A stretch of 64,000 bases of DNA. Source: Methylobacillus flagellatus_A. Lineage in GTDB: Bacteria; Pseudomonadota; Gammaproteobacteria; Burkholderiales; Methylophilaceae. Below are positions 44,598-52,606 of the stretch, piece by piece (position 1 is the stretch's first letter; each line of letters opens with the position of its first letter). The translations under genes were made by a program, and so were the position numbers. The DNA lies in NCBI RefSeq assembly GCF_031344055.1, contig NZ_JADBEN010000007.1; one strand, given 5' to 3'. The notes under the pieces are model-generated. The model was not told where the DNA came from. It saw only the letters and a list, made by a program, of their open reading frames with translations, and searched no databases.

Positions 44598-45317
44598 GTG
44601 ATGACAGCTTTATTTGAAGGCAGGGCCATCAAGCTGGAGTTGGGCGGCAGGGAAATCCTGAAGGGTATTTCCCTCTCGGTGGAAAAAGGGGAGGTGATGG
44701 GCATCATCGGCCCCAATGGGGCGGGGAAGACCAGCCTGTTTGAGGTGTTGAGCGGCCGCATATTCCCCAAGAGCGGCCAGGTGATGTTCCAGGGACAGGA
44801 TGTGACCTCCATGCCGTTATTCAAGCGGTCGCGCCTTGGTATCGGGCGTACCTACCAGACGCCATTGGTCCCGGACGAGCTCCGGGTAGGAGAGGTGCTG
44901 AAGGCTGCACGCCAGGCGTATCTGCCTTATCTCACCAGCCATGACGCCGAGTGGGGGCTGGACCTGGTGAATCTGCAGGTGGATTTTGACCAGTATGCCC
45001 GTGAGCTGGAAACGCTGAACCGCCGCAAATTGTTATTGGCATGCCTATTGATGAGGCGTCCGCCATTGCTGTTGCTGGATGAACCGGCCGCAGGCCTGAT
45101 CAATTCCGAAGTCGATGAGCTGGATCACCTGATGCGCATGCTTTCAAAGGAAATGGGCGTGTCCATCATCATCGTGGAGCATCGCATGGAATTGCTGGAA
45201 ATGATTGCAGACCGGGTCATGGTAATGGACGCGGGCGAGCAGATTGCCGAAGGCTCTCTTGCCAGTGTCCTCGCCAACCCACAAGTCCATGCCGCCTATT
45301 TCGAGAATGTCGAGTAA
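44598..45317 (+). CDS. Branched-chain-type ABC transporter ATPase (LivG-like), atypical signature
   Basis: ATPase subunit of 239 residues. Walker A IIGPNGAGKTSLFEVLSG, the Q-loop in IGRTYQTPLV, Walker B LLLLDEPAAGL and the switch His in IIIVEHRMELL are intact. The ABC signature that should read LSxGQ is ELETLNRRKLLLACLL, so the motif is degenerate. In the LivG-LivF heterodimer this would leave one standard ATP site and one degraded site. It lies between the binding protein and the second ATPase. Confidence 0.9.
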   Translation: MMTALFEGRAIKLELGGREILKGISLSVEKGEVMGIIGPNGAGKTSLFEVLSGRIFPKSGQVMFQGQDVTSMPLFKRSRLGIGRTYQTPLVPDELRVGEVLKAARQAYLPYLTSHDAEWGLDLVNLQVDFDQYARELETLNRRKLLLACLLMRRPPLLLLDEPAAGLINSEVDELDHLMRMLSKEMGVSIIIVEHRMELLEMIADRVMVMDAGEQIAEGSLASVLANPQVHAAYFENVE

Positions 45318-45364
45318 AGGCATGAACAAGCTGATGAACGGAGATATTCAATGGGGGACTTGCG

Positions 45365-46090
45365 GTGAGTGAGCGAAGAGAAATCCTCAATATCCAGGGG
45401 CTTTCCGCCGGCTGGGGACCTATGCGGGTCATTCATGACCTCGACTTGGTGGTGTATGCCGGCGAGCGTATCGGCATCGTGGGTTTGAACGGCCATGGGA
45501 AATCGACCTTGTTTTCCGCGATTGCCGGGATGACGGACTGGCAGCGAGGTTCGATCAAGCTGAACGGCAAGGAGGTAGGCGGCACCCGCAGCCAGGGGCC
45601 GGGGCGCTATACCCACCTGGTGGTGAGGCAGGGGCTGGCCCTCATGCCGCAGGGGGACGAAATCTTTACTGGCCTGACGGTGGAAGAACATTTGGATAGC
45701 GGCGCTTTTACGCCTGCGGCATGGCGTGACCGCAAGGAGCGCAAGGAAAAGATCCTGGAGATATTTCCCCCTCTGCGGAAGTTGATGGGCACCCCGGTCG
45801 GGCGGTTGTCAGGCGGCGAGCGGCGCATGGTGTCGCTCGGGCGCGGCCTGATGTCGGATGCATCGCTGTTGCTGGTGGATGAGCCTTCACTGGGCTTGGC
45901 GCCCAAGATCGGTAAAGGGGTAATGAAAGCCTTGATGGAAATCCAGCTGGGGAATTCCGCGATGATCATCGCGGAGCAGAACATGGCCTTGCTGGAGGGG
46001 CAGGTGGATAGGGTAATCGGCATGCATGTGGGGAAACTGAAAGGCGAGGCCTCCACTTCCCTTGCCCACGAAACGAAGAGGGAGATATAG
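45365..46090 (+). CDS. Branched-chain-type ABC transporter ATPase (LivF-like)
   Basis: Second ATPase, 241 residues. Walker A IVGLNGHGKSTLFSAIAG, the loop ALMPQGDEIFTGLTVEEHL, a canonical signature VGRLSGGERRMVSLGRGLM, Walker B LLLVDEPSLGL and the LivF-typical IIAEQNM in place of the His loop. The product starts at GTG 45365. Partner of the LivG-like subunit; its good signature completes the LivG Walker A site. Confidence 0.91.
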   Translation: MSERREILNIQGLSAGWGPMRVIHDLDLVVYAGERIGIVGLNGHGKSTLFSAIAGMTDWQRGSIKLNGKEVGGTRSQGPGRYTHLVVRQGLALMPQGDEIFTGLTVEEHLDSGAFTPAAWRDRKERKEKILEIFPPLRKLMGTPVGRLSGGERRMVSLGRGLMSDASLLLVDEPSLGLAPKIGKGVMKALMEIQLGNSAMIIAEQNMALLEGQVDRVIGMHVGKLKGEASTSLAHETKREI

Positions 46091-46094
46091 GGCC

Positions 46095-46982
46095 ATGGAT
46101 ATTGATATCGGTTTTGTTGCCATCACGGCAGTCACGCTGGCCTGTATATACGGCACCCTGGCGATCGGGGTGTCGATTACGTGGTCCAGCCTGGGCCTGA
46201 TCAACATGAGTTACGGGTTCACTTTTGCGACATCAGGGTACGGAGCGTGGCTGGTCAGTGAGTATATTTCCTCATCGGGGCCGGTCGTGATTCTGGGAGG
46301 CATCCTCACCGGAGCGCTGGTCGGCGTACTGGTATGTGCCGTGGCCTTCATTCCCATCCACGACAAACCCAACTTCACGGTGCGCGGTTTGATTGCATCG
46401 TTGGCGTTGAGCCTGATCGGTACGCAGGCTCTGCTTTATTTCTTCGGGCCGCAATCGAAAACATTGCCACCCCTGTTTGGCGATTGGGAACTGGAAATGG
46501 GAGAAGTGGTGCTGACCGCAGATAAGGGCGGCGCCATCCTGACCTCCATCCTGATGCTCGCGCTGGCATTGTGGTGGATGCGCTCCAGCCGCCGCGGGCT
46601 GGAAATCCGCGCCATGATGATGAACCCGCATGCCGCTTCGCTGGTGGGTATCGGCGTCAGGCGCACCGGGTTTTATGTCATGGCCTTGACAGGCGGGTTG
46701 GCGGGCCTTGCTTCCGTGCTGTTGTCGCAGACGTATTTCGTCAGTCCGTTTTCTGGCGTCACGCCGCTTATCAAGGGCTTGAGCGTGGCCTTGTGCGGCG
46801 GACTGGGCAGTGTCGGCGGGGCGATGATTGCCGCCGTCATGATCGGTATCAACGAAGCGCTCACCGCCGACATCCTTGGCGGGCAATACATCCTGATCAC
46901 CCAGTTCCTGCTGATCATCTTGGTCCTCATCATTCGTCCGCGCGGTATCGCCGGCATTCTCGATAAACAACGCGAGGCGTAA
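46095..46982 (+). CDS. Branched-chain-type ABC transporter permease (LivH-like)
   Basis: Inner-membrane permease of 295 residues with eight or so helices. Family motifs include ITWSSLGLINMSYGFTFATSGYGAWLVSEY and GLSVALCGGLGSVGGAMIAAVMIGINEALTA, with RPRGIAGI at the end. The ATG at 46095 follows the LivF stop by four bases; only two bases separate its stop from the next permease. Confidence 0.92.
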   Translation: MDIDIGFVAITAVTLACIYGTLAIGVSITWSSLGLINMSYGFTFATSGYGAWLVSEYISSSGPVVILGGILTGALVGVLVCAVAFIPIHDKPNFTVRGLIASLALSLIGTQALLYFFGPQSKTLPPLFGDWELEMGEVVLTADKGGAILTSILMLALALWWMRSSRRGLEIRAMMMNPHAASLVGIGVRRTGFYVMALTGGLAGLASVLLSQTYFVSPFSGVTPLIKGLSVALCGGLGSVGGAMIAAVMIGINEALTADILGGQYILITQFLLIILVLIIRPRGIAGILDKQREA

Positions 46983-46984
46983 TC

Positions 46985-48622
46985 ATGGCAAATCTCTGGA
47001 AAAACCCCATCGCCAACTGGGGCGTCAAGGAAGAGGTGGACAACGCCCCCACCATTCCGTGGACTTCTCCCATCAAGCCCTGGATCGAGACGGTCAAGGC
47101 GAAACAGAAGCTGTATAAGGTAGGGCGCCTGCGCTACTACTACAAATTCCCCGGACACGGGGCCAGGACCTGGCACCGGTGGCGCTACCCTTTCACGCGC
47201 AGGCGCATCCTGAACATTCGCGGCGAGTACAACGCCAAGAGCCTGCGCCGGGAAAAGACCATTCTCGACCGCCGCCCGGTGTACTGGATGCTGAGTTTCC
47301 TGACCCTGCTGATCGCGCCTCTGCTGATGCCGGGCAGCCTGGAAAGCACATTGCTCAATGCCGGGGCCGTGTTTTTCATCTATGCCGCCATCAACTTATG
47401 TTGGACCCTGGTGATCGGCACGGCAGGCATCTTTTCGCTGGCATCCATGGCCATTGTCGGTGCCGGGGCGTATGGGGCGGCCTATCTTTCCCTGACCTAC
47501 GGTTTGCCCTGGTGGACGCTGCCCATGGTGGGGTCGGCCATCGGTCTGGTGTTCGGCATATTGATCGCACTGCCGGCGACGCGCCTGGAGGGTTTCTACT
47601 ATGCCTTGCTCACCCTGGGGCTGGTGGAATTGTGCCGGGTGTATGTGATCCAGTCGCGCACTTTCGGCTCCGCAACCGGAGGCGTCTATGGCGCGGACAG
47701 TTACCTGCCTGACGGCATCAGTGAAATCAGCGGCCTGACCATCAGTTATTACGTCTGCTTCGCCGTGATGCTCGCGGTGCTTTTCATGTTCCGCTTCATC
47801 CAGGGCAAGCGCCTGGGCCGCATCCTGCGCATGGCGCCTGAAAAGCGCGAGGCGTTTGCCGAGGCGACAGGGGTGAACTACCGCTGGGCGCGTATCCAGG
47901 TGTTCATCATCACTTCCGTCGTACTGGGCGCGCTGGGCGGGGTATACGCCAGCCATTTCCACGGCGCGTCTCCTTCGCTGTTTTCCATGGATGCCGTCCT
48001 GCTTGGGCTGGCCATGTTGGTAATCGGGGGAATCGGGCGCTCCGAAGGGGCCGTGTTCGGGACGTTGGTGGTGGTGGTCATCGACAAGGTCTTTATCGAA
48101 TGGGGCCCCCTGCGATTGATCCTCATCGGCCTGATCATGCTGCTGGTGGTGTTGTTCCTGAAAGGCGGGGTTTTCGGGATCAAGCAGCAGTTTCGCGCCT
48201 GGCGCAACAAGAAGAAAAGTGAAAACCGTTCAACTCGTGCAGAAAAAGGTGGGGAAATGTTACCTGAAGAAGCTACAGAAACACATGACAAGGACCAGAT
48301 ATTCATGCGCCGTTTCGACAAGATGCAGCGCGACTACCTGAAGACCCTGGTGACAGAGGAAATCATCGAGGAGCACAGGCGCAGCCCGCTGGGGCAGCAC
48401 AGTGAACCGTTGGAGCGCCTGCTCACCTATTTCCGCAGGCAACCGCAAAGCGACAAGTACGCCATCGTGGCCATCGAGCTCTACAAGTCCTACCGCATCA
48501 TTGCGATGTCGGGGCAGCGCGGCGTGCCGCCACGCGTGGTGGAAGACAAGATCTATACATCAGAAACAGAAGCCTATCACGCCGTGTTCGTGCGGCGGGT
48601 ACAGGACTTAATGGAGAGTTAG
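46985..48622 (+). CDS. LivM-like permease fused to dimethylformamidase small subunit
   Basis: A 545-residue three-part protein. Residues 1-100 are a basic, Arg/Tyr/Trp-rich cytoplasmic extension (YKVGRLRYYYKFPGHG, RWRYPFTRRR) not usual in LivM. Residues about 100-400 are the LivM permease (FSLASMAIVGAGAYGAAYL, GLVELCRVYVIQSRTFGSATGG, VVLGALGGVYASHF, VIGGIGRSEGAVFG). After a charged linker (about 400-424), residues 425-545 match the dimethylformamidase small subunit (HRRSPLGQHSEPLERLLTYFRRQPQSDKY is split here by motif: LLTYFRRQPQSDKY, ETEAYHAVFVRRVQDLM). No stop separates the parts. The C-terminus of LivM faces the cytoplasm, so the enzyme subunit would be tethered at the transporter exit. 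Confidence 0.88.
   Translation: MANLWKNPIANWGVKEEVDNAPTIPWTSPIKPWIETVKAKQKLYKVGRLRYYYKFPGHGARTWHRWRYPFTRRRILNIRGEYNAKSLRREKTILDRRPVYWMLSFLTLLIAPLLMPGSLESTLLNAGAVFFIYAAINLCWTLVIGTAGIFSLASMAIVGAGAYGAAYLSLTYGLPWWTLPMVGSAIGLVFGILIALPATRLEGFYYALLTLGLVELCRVYVIQSRTFGSATGGVYGADSYLPDGISEISGLTISYYVCFAVMLAVLFMFRFIQGKRLGRILRMAPEKREAFAEATGVNYRWARIQVFIITSVVLGALGGVYASHFHGASPSLFSMDAVLLGLAMLVIGGIGRSEGAVFGTLVVVVIDKVFIEWGPLRLILIGLIMLLVVLFLKGGVFGIKQQFRAWRNKKKSENRSTRAEKGGEMLPEEATETHDKDQIFMRRFDKMQRDYLKTLVTEEIIEEHRRSPLGQHSEPLERLLTYFRRQPQSDKYAIVAIELYKSYRIIAMSGQRGVPPRVVEDKIYTSETEAYHAVFVRRVQDLMES
48257..48622 (+). CDS. dmfA1: Dimethylformamidase small subunit region with possible internal start
   Basis: The same frame as the fusion contains ATG at 48257 (MLPEEATETHDKDQ) four bases after AAGGTGG, close to a full ribosome site. 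Initiation here would give a free 121-residue subunit, near the roughly 130 residues of Paracoccus and Alcaligenes DmfA1. So the locus could make the fusion, the free subunit or both. Native dimethylformamidase needs this subunit with the large one encoded 1.3 kb downstream. Confidence 0.5.
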   Translation: MLPEEATETHDKDQIFMRRFDKMQRDYLKTLVTEEIIEEHRRSPLGQHSEPLERLLTYFRRQPQSDKYAIVAIELYKSYRIIAMSGQRGVPPRVVEDKIYTSETEAYHAVFVRRVQDLMES

Positions 48623-48675
48623 TGCCTAAAACAAAATCTGCAAATCAACCACGTTAACTTTTTAAGGATTTTGTG

Positions 48676-49824
48676 ATGAAGAAAAGGCTTGGAAACAATC
48701 TTTTACCATCCATGATGCTGGCCTGTAGTGTGGGTGTGACATCAACGGTGCAAGCGGGCGGAACCATCAATTTTGGTGAAGACAAATGGATATCGCTGGG
48801 GTTCGGTGTGCGGACGGCGTTCACCAGCACGGAAGATGCTGCGCCGAATGAGCATTCCAGAAGCAAGGATTTCGACCTGGATATTGCCCGTCTCTACCTG
48901 TCGGCCTCCTTGAACCAATACATTAAGGGTACCGTGACGGTGGACAAAATGGGTGAGGATTCATTGCGAGTCATCGATGCCTATGGGCAACTGGAATTCA
49001 TGCCGGAGTTCAATGTCTGGGTCGGCCTGCTGCTGCCACCTTCGGACCGGGTCAACATGGACGGGCATTTCTTCATGAACGGCTGGAGTTTCCCCGGCGT
49101 GGTCTCGCAATACCAGAACAAGCAAACCGGCCGTGACAACGGCATATTGTTCTGGGGGAAATTGCTGGACAAGCGGCTGGTGTATTCCGCCGGCATTTAT
49201 GAAGGCAATCAGGCCTCTGCTTTTGCCGGCAACAATGCACAGGACCCCAATCGCCGCGATAACCTGATGTATGCAGCCCGCCTGCAATATGACTTCTGGG
49301 AACATGACCTGGATCCGGGCTTCTATACCAGCAGCGTCTATTTCGGCAAAGACGTGCTTTCCATCGGTTTTTCCGGCCGCTACCAGAAAGATGCTGTTGG
49401 CAATGTATCCGCCAAGGACGATTACCTGGGCTACAACGTCGACTTTCTGCTGGAGAAGGTATTGCCCGGCGGGGTGCTGGATATCGAGGCGGCGGCATAT
49501 CGCTACGACTTCGACAACGAGGCGGTGCTGGCGGGGACGGATATCAATGGCGCCAGCCGGGTGCAGGCAGGCAAGGCCTACCTTGGCGTCGTGTCCTGGA
49601 TGTTCCCCCAGACAGTGGGCTGGGGGAAGTTCCAGCCTTACACACGTTACCAAAAGTTTGCCGCTGATGGGAATGCCAGCCTGGATGTCAGGGAATACGA
49701 CATTGGTCTGAATTACGTCATCGACGGCCACAACGCACGTATCAGCGGTGTTTACACCAAGAACAAGACGGAAAACCAGGATAGCTACGACAAGTTTGTC
49801 GTTGGCCTTCAACTGCAATTCTAA
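48676..49824 (+). CDS. Outer-membrane porin
   Basis: Predicted beta-barrel of 382 residues. The signal peptide ends TSTVQAGGT; the mature protein begins INFGEDKWISLGFGVRTAFTS and is built of alternating strands with acidic turns, ending DSYDKFVVGLQLQF with the C-terminal Phe used by the Bam machinery. ATG 48676 is spaced seven bases from AAGGA; the overlapping GTG at 48673 is too close. Placed between the two dimethylformamidase subunits, it likely gives the solute a path through the outer membrane. Confidence 0.82.
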   Translation: MKKRLGNNLLPSMMLACSVGVTSTVQAGGTINFGEDKWISLGFGVRTAFTSTEDAAPNEHSRSKDFDLDIARLYLSASLNQYIKGTVTVDKMGEDSLRVIDAYGQLEFMPEFNVWVGLLLPPSDRVNMDGHFFMNGWSFPGVVSQYQNKQTGRDNGILFWGKLLDKRLVYSAGIYEGNQASAFAGNNAQDPNRRDNLMYAARLQYDFWEHDLDPGFYTSSVYFGKDVLSIGFSGRYQKDAVGNVSAKDDYLGYNVDFLLEKVLPGGVLDIEAAAYRYDFDNEAVLAGTDINGASRVQAGKAYLGVVSWMFPQTVGWGKFQPYTRYQKFAADGNASLDVREYDIGLNYVIDGHNARISGVYTKNKTENQDSYDKFVVGLQLQF

Positions 49825-49906
49825 CTGCTCGGCCTGGGGTCATCGATGATGGTTCCAGGCTACATGATTGGCGGGTTTAAACGCTTTCTTCAGTCAGGAA
49901 ATATGT

Positions 49907-52240
49907 ATGTCTCAAATCAAGATATTCGGCTATGCCGACAAAATCTCCGTTAAACCCGGTGATGAGATCGGATTCCATGTCAGTGTCGATGGCACGAAAA
50001 AAGTCACTGCGCAACTGGTTCGCCTGGTTCATGGTGACGGGCACCCGGACGGGCCCGGTTTCATCGAGCAGGAAATGCCTTGCTCCGTGAATGGCGAATG
50101 GGATGTGGAAAAGCAGTTTACCCAGGTGGGTTCATTTCTCAGGGTTGCCGACCCAGGTAACAAGTTGGCACATGACGGTAGTTTTACCCTATATGCTTAC
50201 ATCTGGCCTACGCTGCCGGCAGTGGGGTCGAGGCAAGCTTTATTGGGACGCTGGGATTGCTATAACAACCAGGGTTATTGCCTTGGCATCAACAAGCAAG
50301 GGTTGCTTGAGTTCTGGCTGGGTGATGGCAAGGAAGTGGATTATGTTGCGGCAGAAGTGCCGCTGGTTGCCAAGATGTGGTACTTCGTGGCGGTGAGCTA
50401 TGATGCCGCAACCGGCAAGGCGACGCTTTACCAGGAGAGCGTCGCCAACCGCTATAACAGTTTGCTCGGCAAGGTGGCGCCGCTGGATTATCGCTCGCAT
50501 GTAATGGAAGTCATGCGTTTCAAGGCCAGGAATCTGCCGGAGGTTCCGTTCCTCATGGCGGGATCGCAGGATTGGCATGAGCTACGCGGACATTTCGTCA
50601 GCCAGGCCTATTGCGGAAAAATTGACCGTCCCGGCATATATGCCAGGGCGCTTTCACGGGATGAGCTTGACCAGCTCAAGGCAGGCAGGCAACCGGCTTC
50701 CGAAGGATTGCTTGCCCACTGGGATACCACGGCAGGTTATACCGACAACGGCATTGGCGACAAGGTCGTGGATGTGTCCGGCAATGGCCTGCATGCACAT
50801 GGATACAACCGGCCGGTGCGCGGGCAGACAGGCTGGAACTGGAGCGGCCGCAATGACAGTTTCCGATTGGCTCCCCAGGAATATGGCGGCGTCGAGTTTC
50901 ATGCCGATGCCATGATCGACTGCAATTGGAAGCAAACCAGGACCTTGCGCATTCCCGATGATTTGCGCAGCGGAGTGTATGCCATCCGGTTGCGGGCGGA
51001 TAACAGCAAGCAGACCACGCAGGGACTGGATGAGGAGTACATCGTTTTCTTCATTCGCGCGAAACAGCCGAAGAGCGCCTTGGCGTTGTTGATCCCCACT
51101 GGCAGTTATCTGGCCTATGCCAATGAGCACTTGAGTTTTGACGCGCAGATCATCCAACCCATGAGCGGGCAGCCTCCTATAGTGTCGGCAGTCGATATCG
51201 AGATGTACCAGAACCCGGAATTCGGCTTGTCGACCTATGATAGCTACATGGATGGCGCGGGTGTCTGCTTCAGTTCCTATCATCGCCCCATCGTCAACAT
51301 GCGGCCCAAGTTCCGGATCTCCAGCATGGGCTCTACTTGGCAGTTTCCTGCCGATTTATCCATTGTCGGCTGGCTGGAGCACATGAAGTACGACTATGAA
51401 GTGATCACTGAGGAAGACATCCACCTTGAAGGATTGTCTGCCATGACGCCCTACAAATGCATCATGACAGGCACGCACCCGGAATATATCTCGGAACGCA
51501 TTCTTGATGCACATGAGGACTTCATTGAACAAGGCGGCAGATTTATCTATATGGGGGGTAATGGCTACTATTGGAATGTGGCGTATCGCGATGATGAACC
51601 CTGGGTCATGGAAGTAAGGAAGCTGGATTCGGGCATGCGCGCCTGGGCAGCCCGGCCGGGCGAGCATTATTTGCAGACGACCGGACAGAAGAGCGGCATC
51701 TGGAAGAACCTGGGGCGTGCGCCGCAAAAGCTGCTGGGCGTGGGCTTTATTGGCGAAGGGTTCGAGACCGGCCGTCCATTCCGCCGTATGCCAGATAGTT
51801 ATCACCGGACAGTATCCTGGATTACTGAGGGGATAGAGGGCGAAATTCTGGGCGACTTCGGCCTCGCGCATGGCGGCGCAGCAGGGGTAGAGCTTGACCG
51901 TTACGACTTGACTCTGGGGACGCCGCCGCATGCCAAGATCATTGCTTCCTCTGGCGGTCATACCGACAACTATTGCCTGTCCACGGAAGAGCTGTTGTAT
52001 GCGCATCCCGGTGTCGGTGGCACCCAGGATTACAGGATCAGGGCGGATATCGTGTATTTTACCGCTCCCAACCATGGCGGTGTATTCTCGACTGGCTCGA
52101 TTGCATTCGGTCAAGCCTTGCCTGCCTATAATTTCGACAACAATATTTCCAAGCTGCTTTCCAATGTAGTCAATGCCTTTATCAAGCCGGGTGCGCTACC
52201 CGGAGGGATGTGGATATCCCATGAAAAGCAGTGGAGATGA
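49907..52240 (+). CDS. dmfA2: N,N-dimethylformamidase large subunit
   Basis: Hydrolyses dimethylformamide to dimethylamine and formate. It is 777 residues, close to the 762 of the Paracoccus enzyme. A concanavalin-like domain lies at about residues 85-240 (LYAYIWPTLPAVGSRQALLGRWD); the C-terminal half has the amidotransferase-like fold with IPTGSYLAYANEHLSF, FGLSTYDSYMDGAGVCFSSYHRP, TGTHPEYISERIL and FIYMGGNGYYW. The known enzyme uses an unusual two-Tyr, one-Glu iron centre; candidate ligands here are Tyr401 or Tyr404, Tyr444 and Glu526, to be confirmed by alignment. The ATG at 49907 follows AGGAAAT. No signal peptide, so cytoplasmic. Confidence 0.9.
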   Translation: MSQIKIFGYADKISVKPGDEIGFHVSVDGTKKVTAQLVRLVHGDGHPDGPGFIEQEMPCSVNGEWDVEKQFTQVGSFLRVADPGNKLAHDGSFTLYAYIWPTLPAVGSRQALLGRWDCYNNQGYCLGINKQGLLEFWLGDGKEVDYVAAEVPLVAKMWYFVAVSYDAATGKATLYQESVANRYNSLLGKVAPLDYRSHVMEVMRFKARNLPEVPFLMAGSQDWHELRGHFVSQAYCGKIDRPGIYARALSRDELDQLKAGRQPASEGLLAHWDTTAGYTDNGIGDKVVDVSGNGLHAHGYNRPVRGQTGWNWSGRNDSFRLAPQEYGGVEFHADAMIDCNWKQTRTLRIPDDLRSGVYAIRLRADNSKQTTQGLDEEYIVFFIRAKQPKSALALLIPTGSYLAYANEHLSFDAQIIQPMSGQPPIVSAVDIEMYQNPEFGLSTYDSYMDGAGVCFSSYHRPIVNMRPKFRISSMGSTWQFPADLSIVGWLEHMKYDYEVITEEDIHLEGLSAMTPYKCIMTGTHPEYISERILDAHEDFIEQGGRFIYMGGNGYYWNVAYRDDEPWVMEVRKLDSGMRAWAARPGEHYLQTTGQKSGIWKNLGRAPQKLLGVGFIGEGFETGRPFRRMPDSYHRTVSWITEGIEGEILGDFGLAHGGAAGVELDRYDLTLGTPPHAKIIASSGGHTDNYCLSTEELLYAHPGVGGTQDYRIRADIVYFTAPNHGGVFSTGSIAFGQALPAYNFDNNISKLLSNVVNAFIKPGALPGGMWISHEKQWR

Positions 52241-52290
52241 TCATCATTGTCATGAGTTAGTGCATTAACTCATCACCCGCTCCTCCTCCT

Positions 52291-52326
52291 CGCCAGCTAT
52301 CGCCATCAGCGTAGCTGGCGCTTTTT
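52291..52326 (+). terminator. Intrinsic terminator of the dimethylformamide operon
   Basis: CGCCAGCTA and TAGCTGGCG with a loop and CTTTTT, 50 bases after the dmfA2 stop. Confidence 0.93.
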
Positions 52327-52606
52327 CACGCCTATCTTCTTTTAAAGTGGATTTATCAATTATCTCTTTGATTTACATTGGTTTTGGCACCTTAATTGCT
52401 TGTTGGACCATGTAGAAGATACTGATTCGTGCATTGGGAGGATGGCAGGTATCAGATGCCTGGTTAAGTAATTGTTTTTAAAAAAATTATAAGAATTATA
52501 AAAAATCGTTTTTTTGAGGGGGAGGTTTTGGCGACCCAAGATTGTGCGTGGTTGCCCAATTTAATGACACAGAGTCCTGCCGGGAAAATCTAAAGGGAGC
52601 CAATCC
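52327..52606. other. AT-rich promoter region of the LuxR-type gene
   Basis: About 280 bases, very AT-rich near 52470-52515 (AAAAAAATTATAAGAATTATAAAAAA). It contains no gene I can support. The ACCGT/ACGGT dyad of the operon promoter is not repeated here, so autoregulation by the same site is not evident. Confidence 0.45.
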
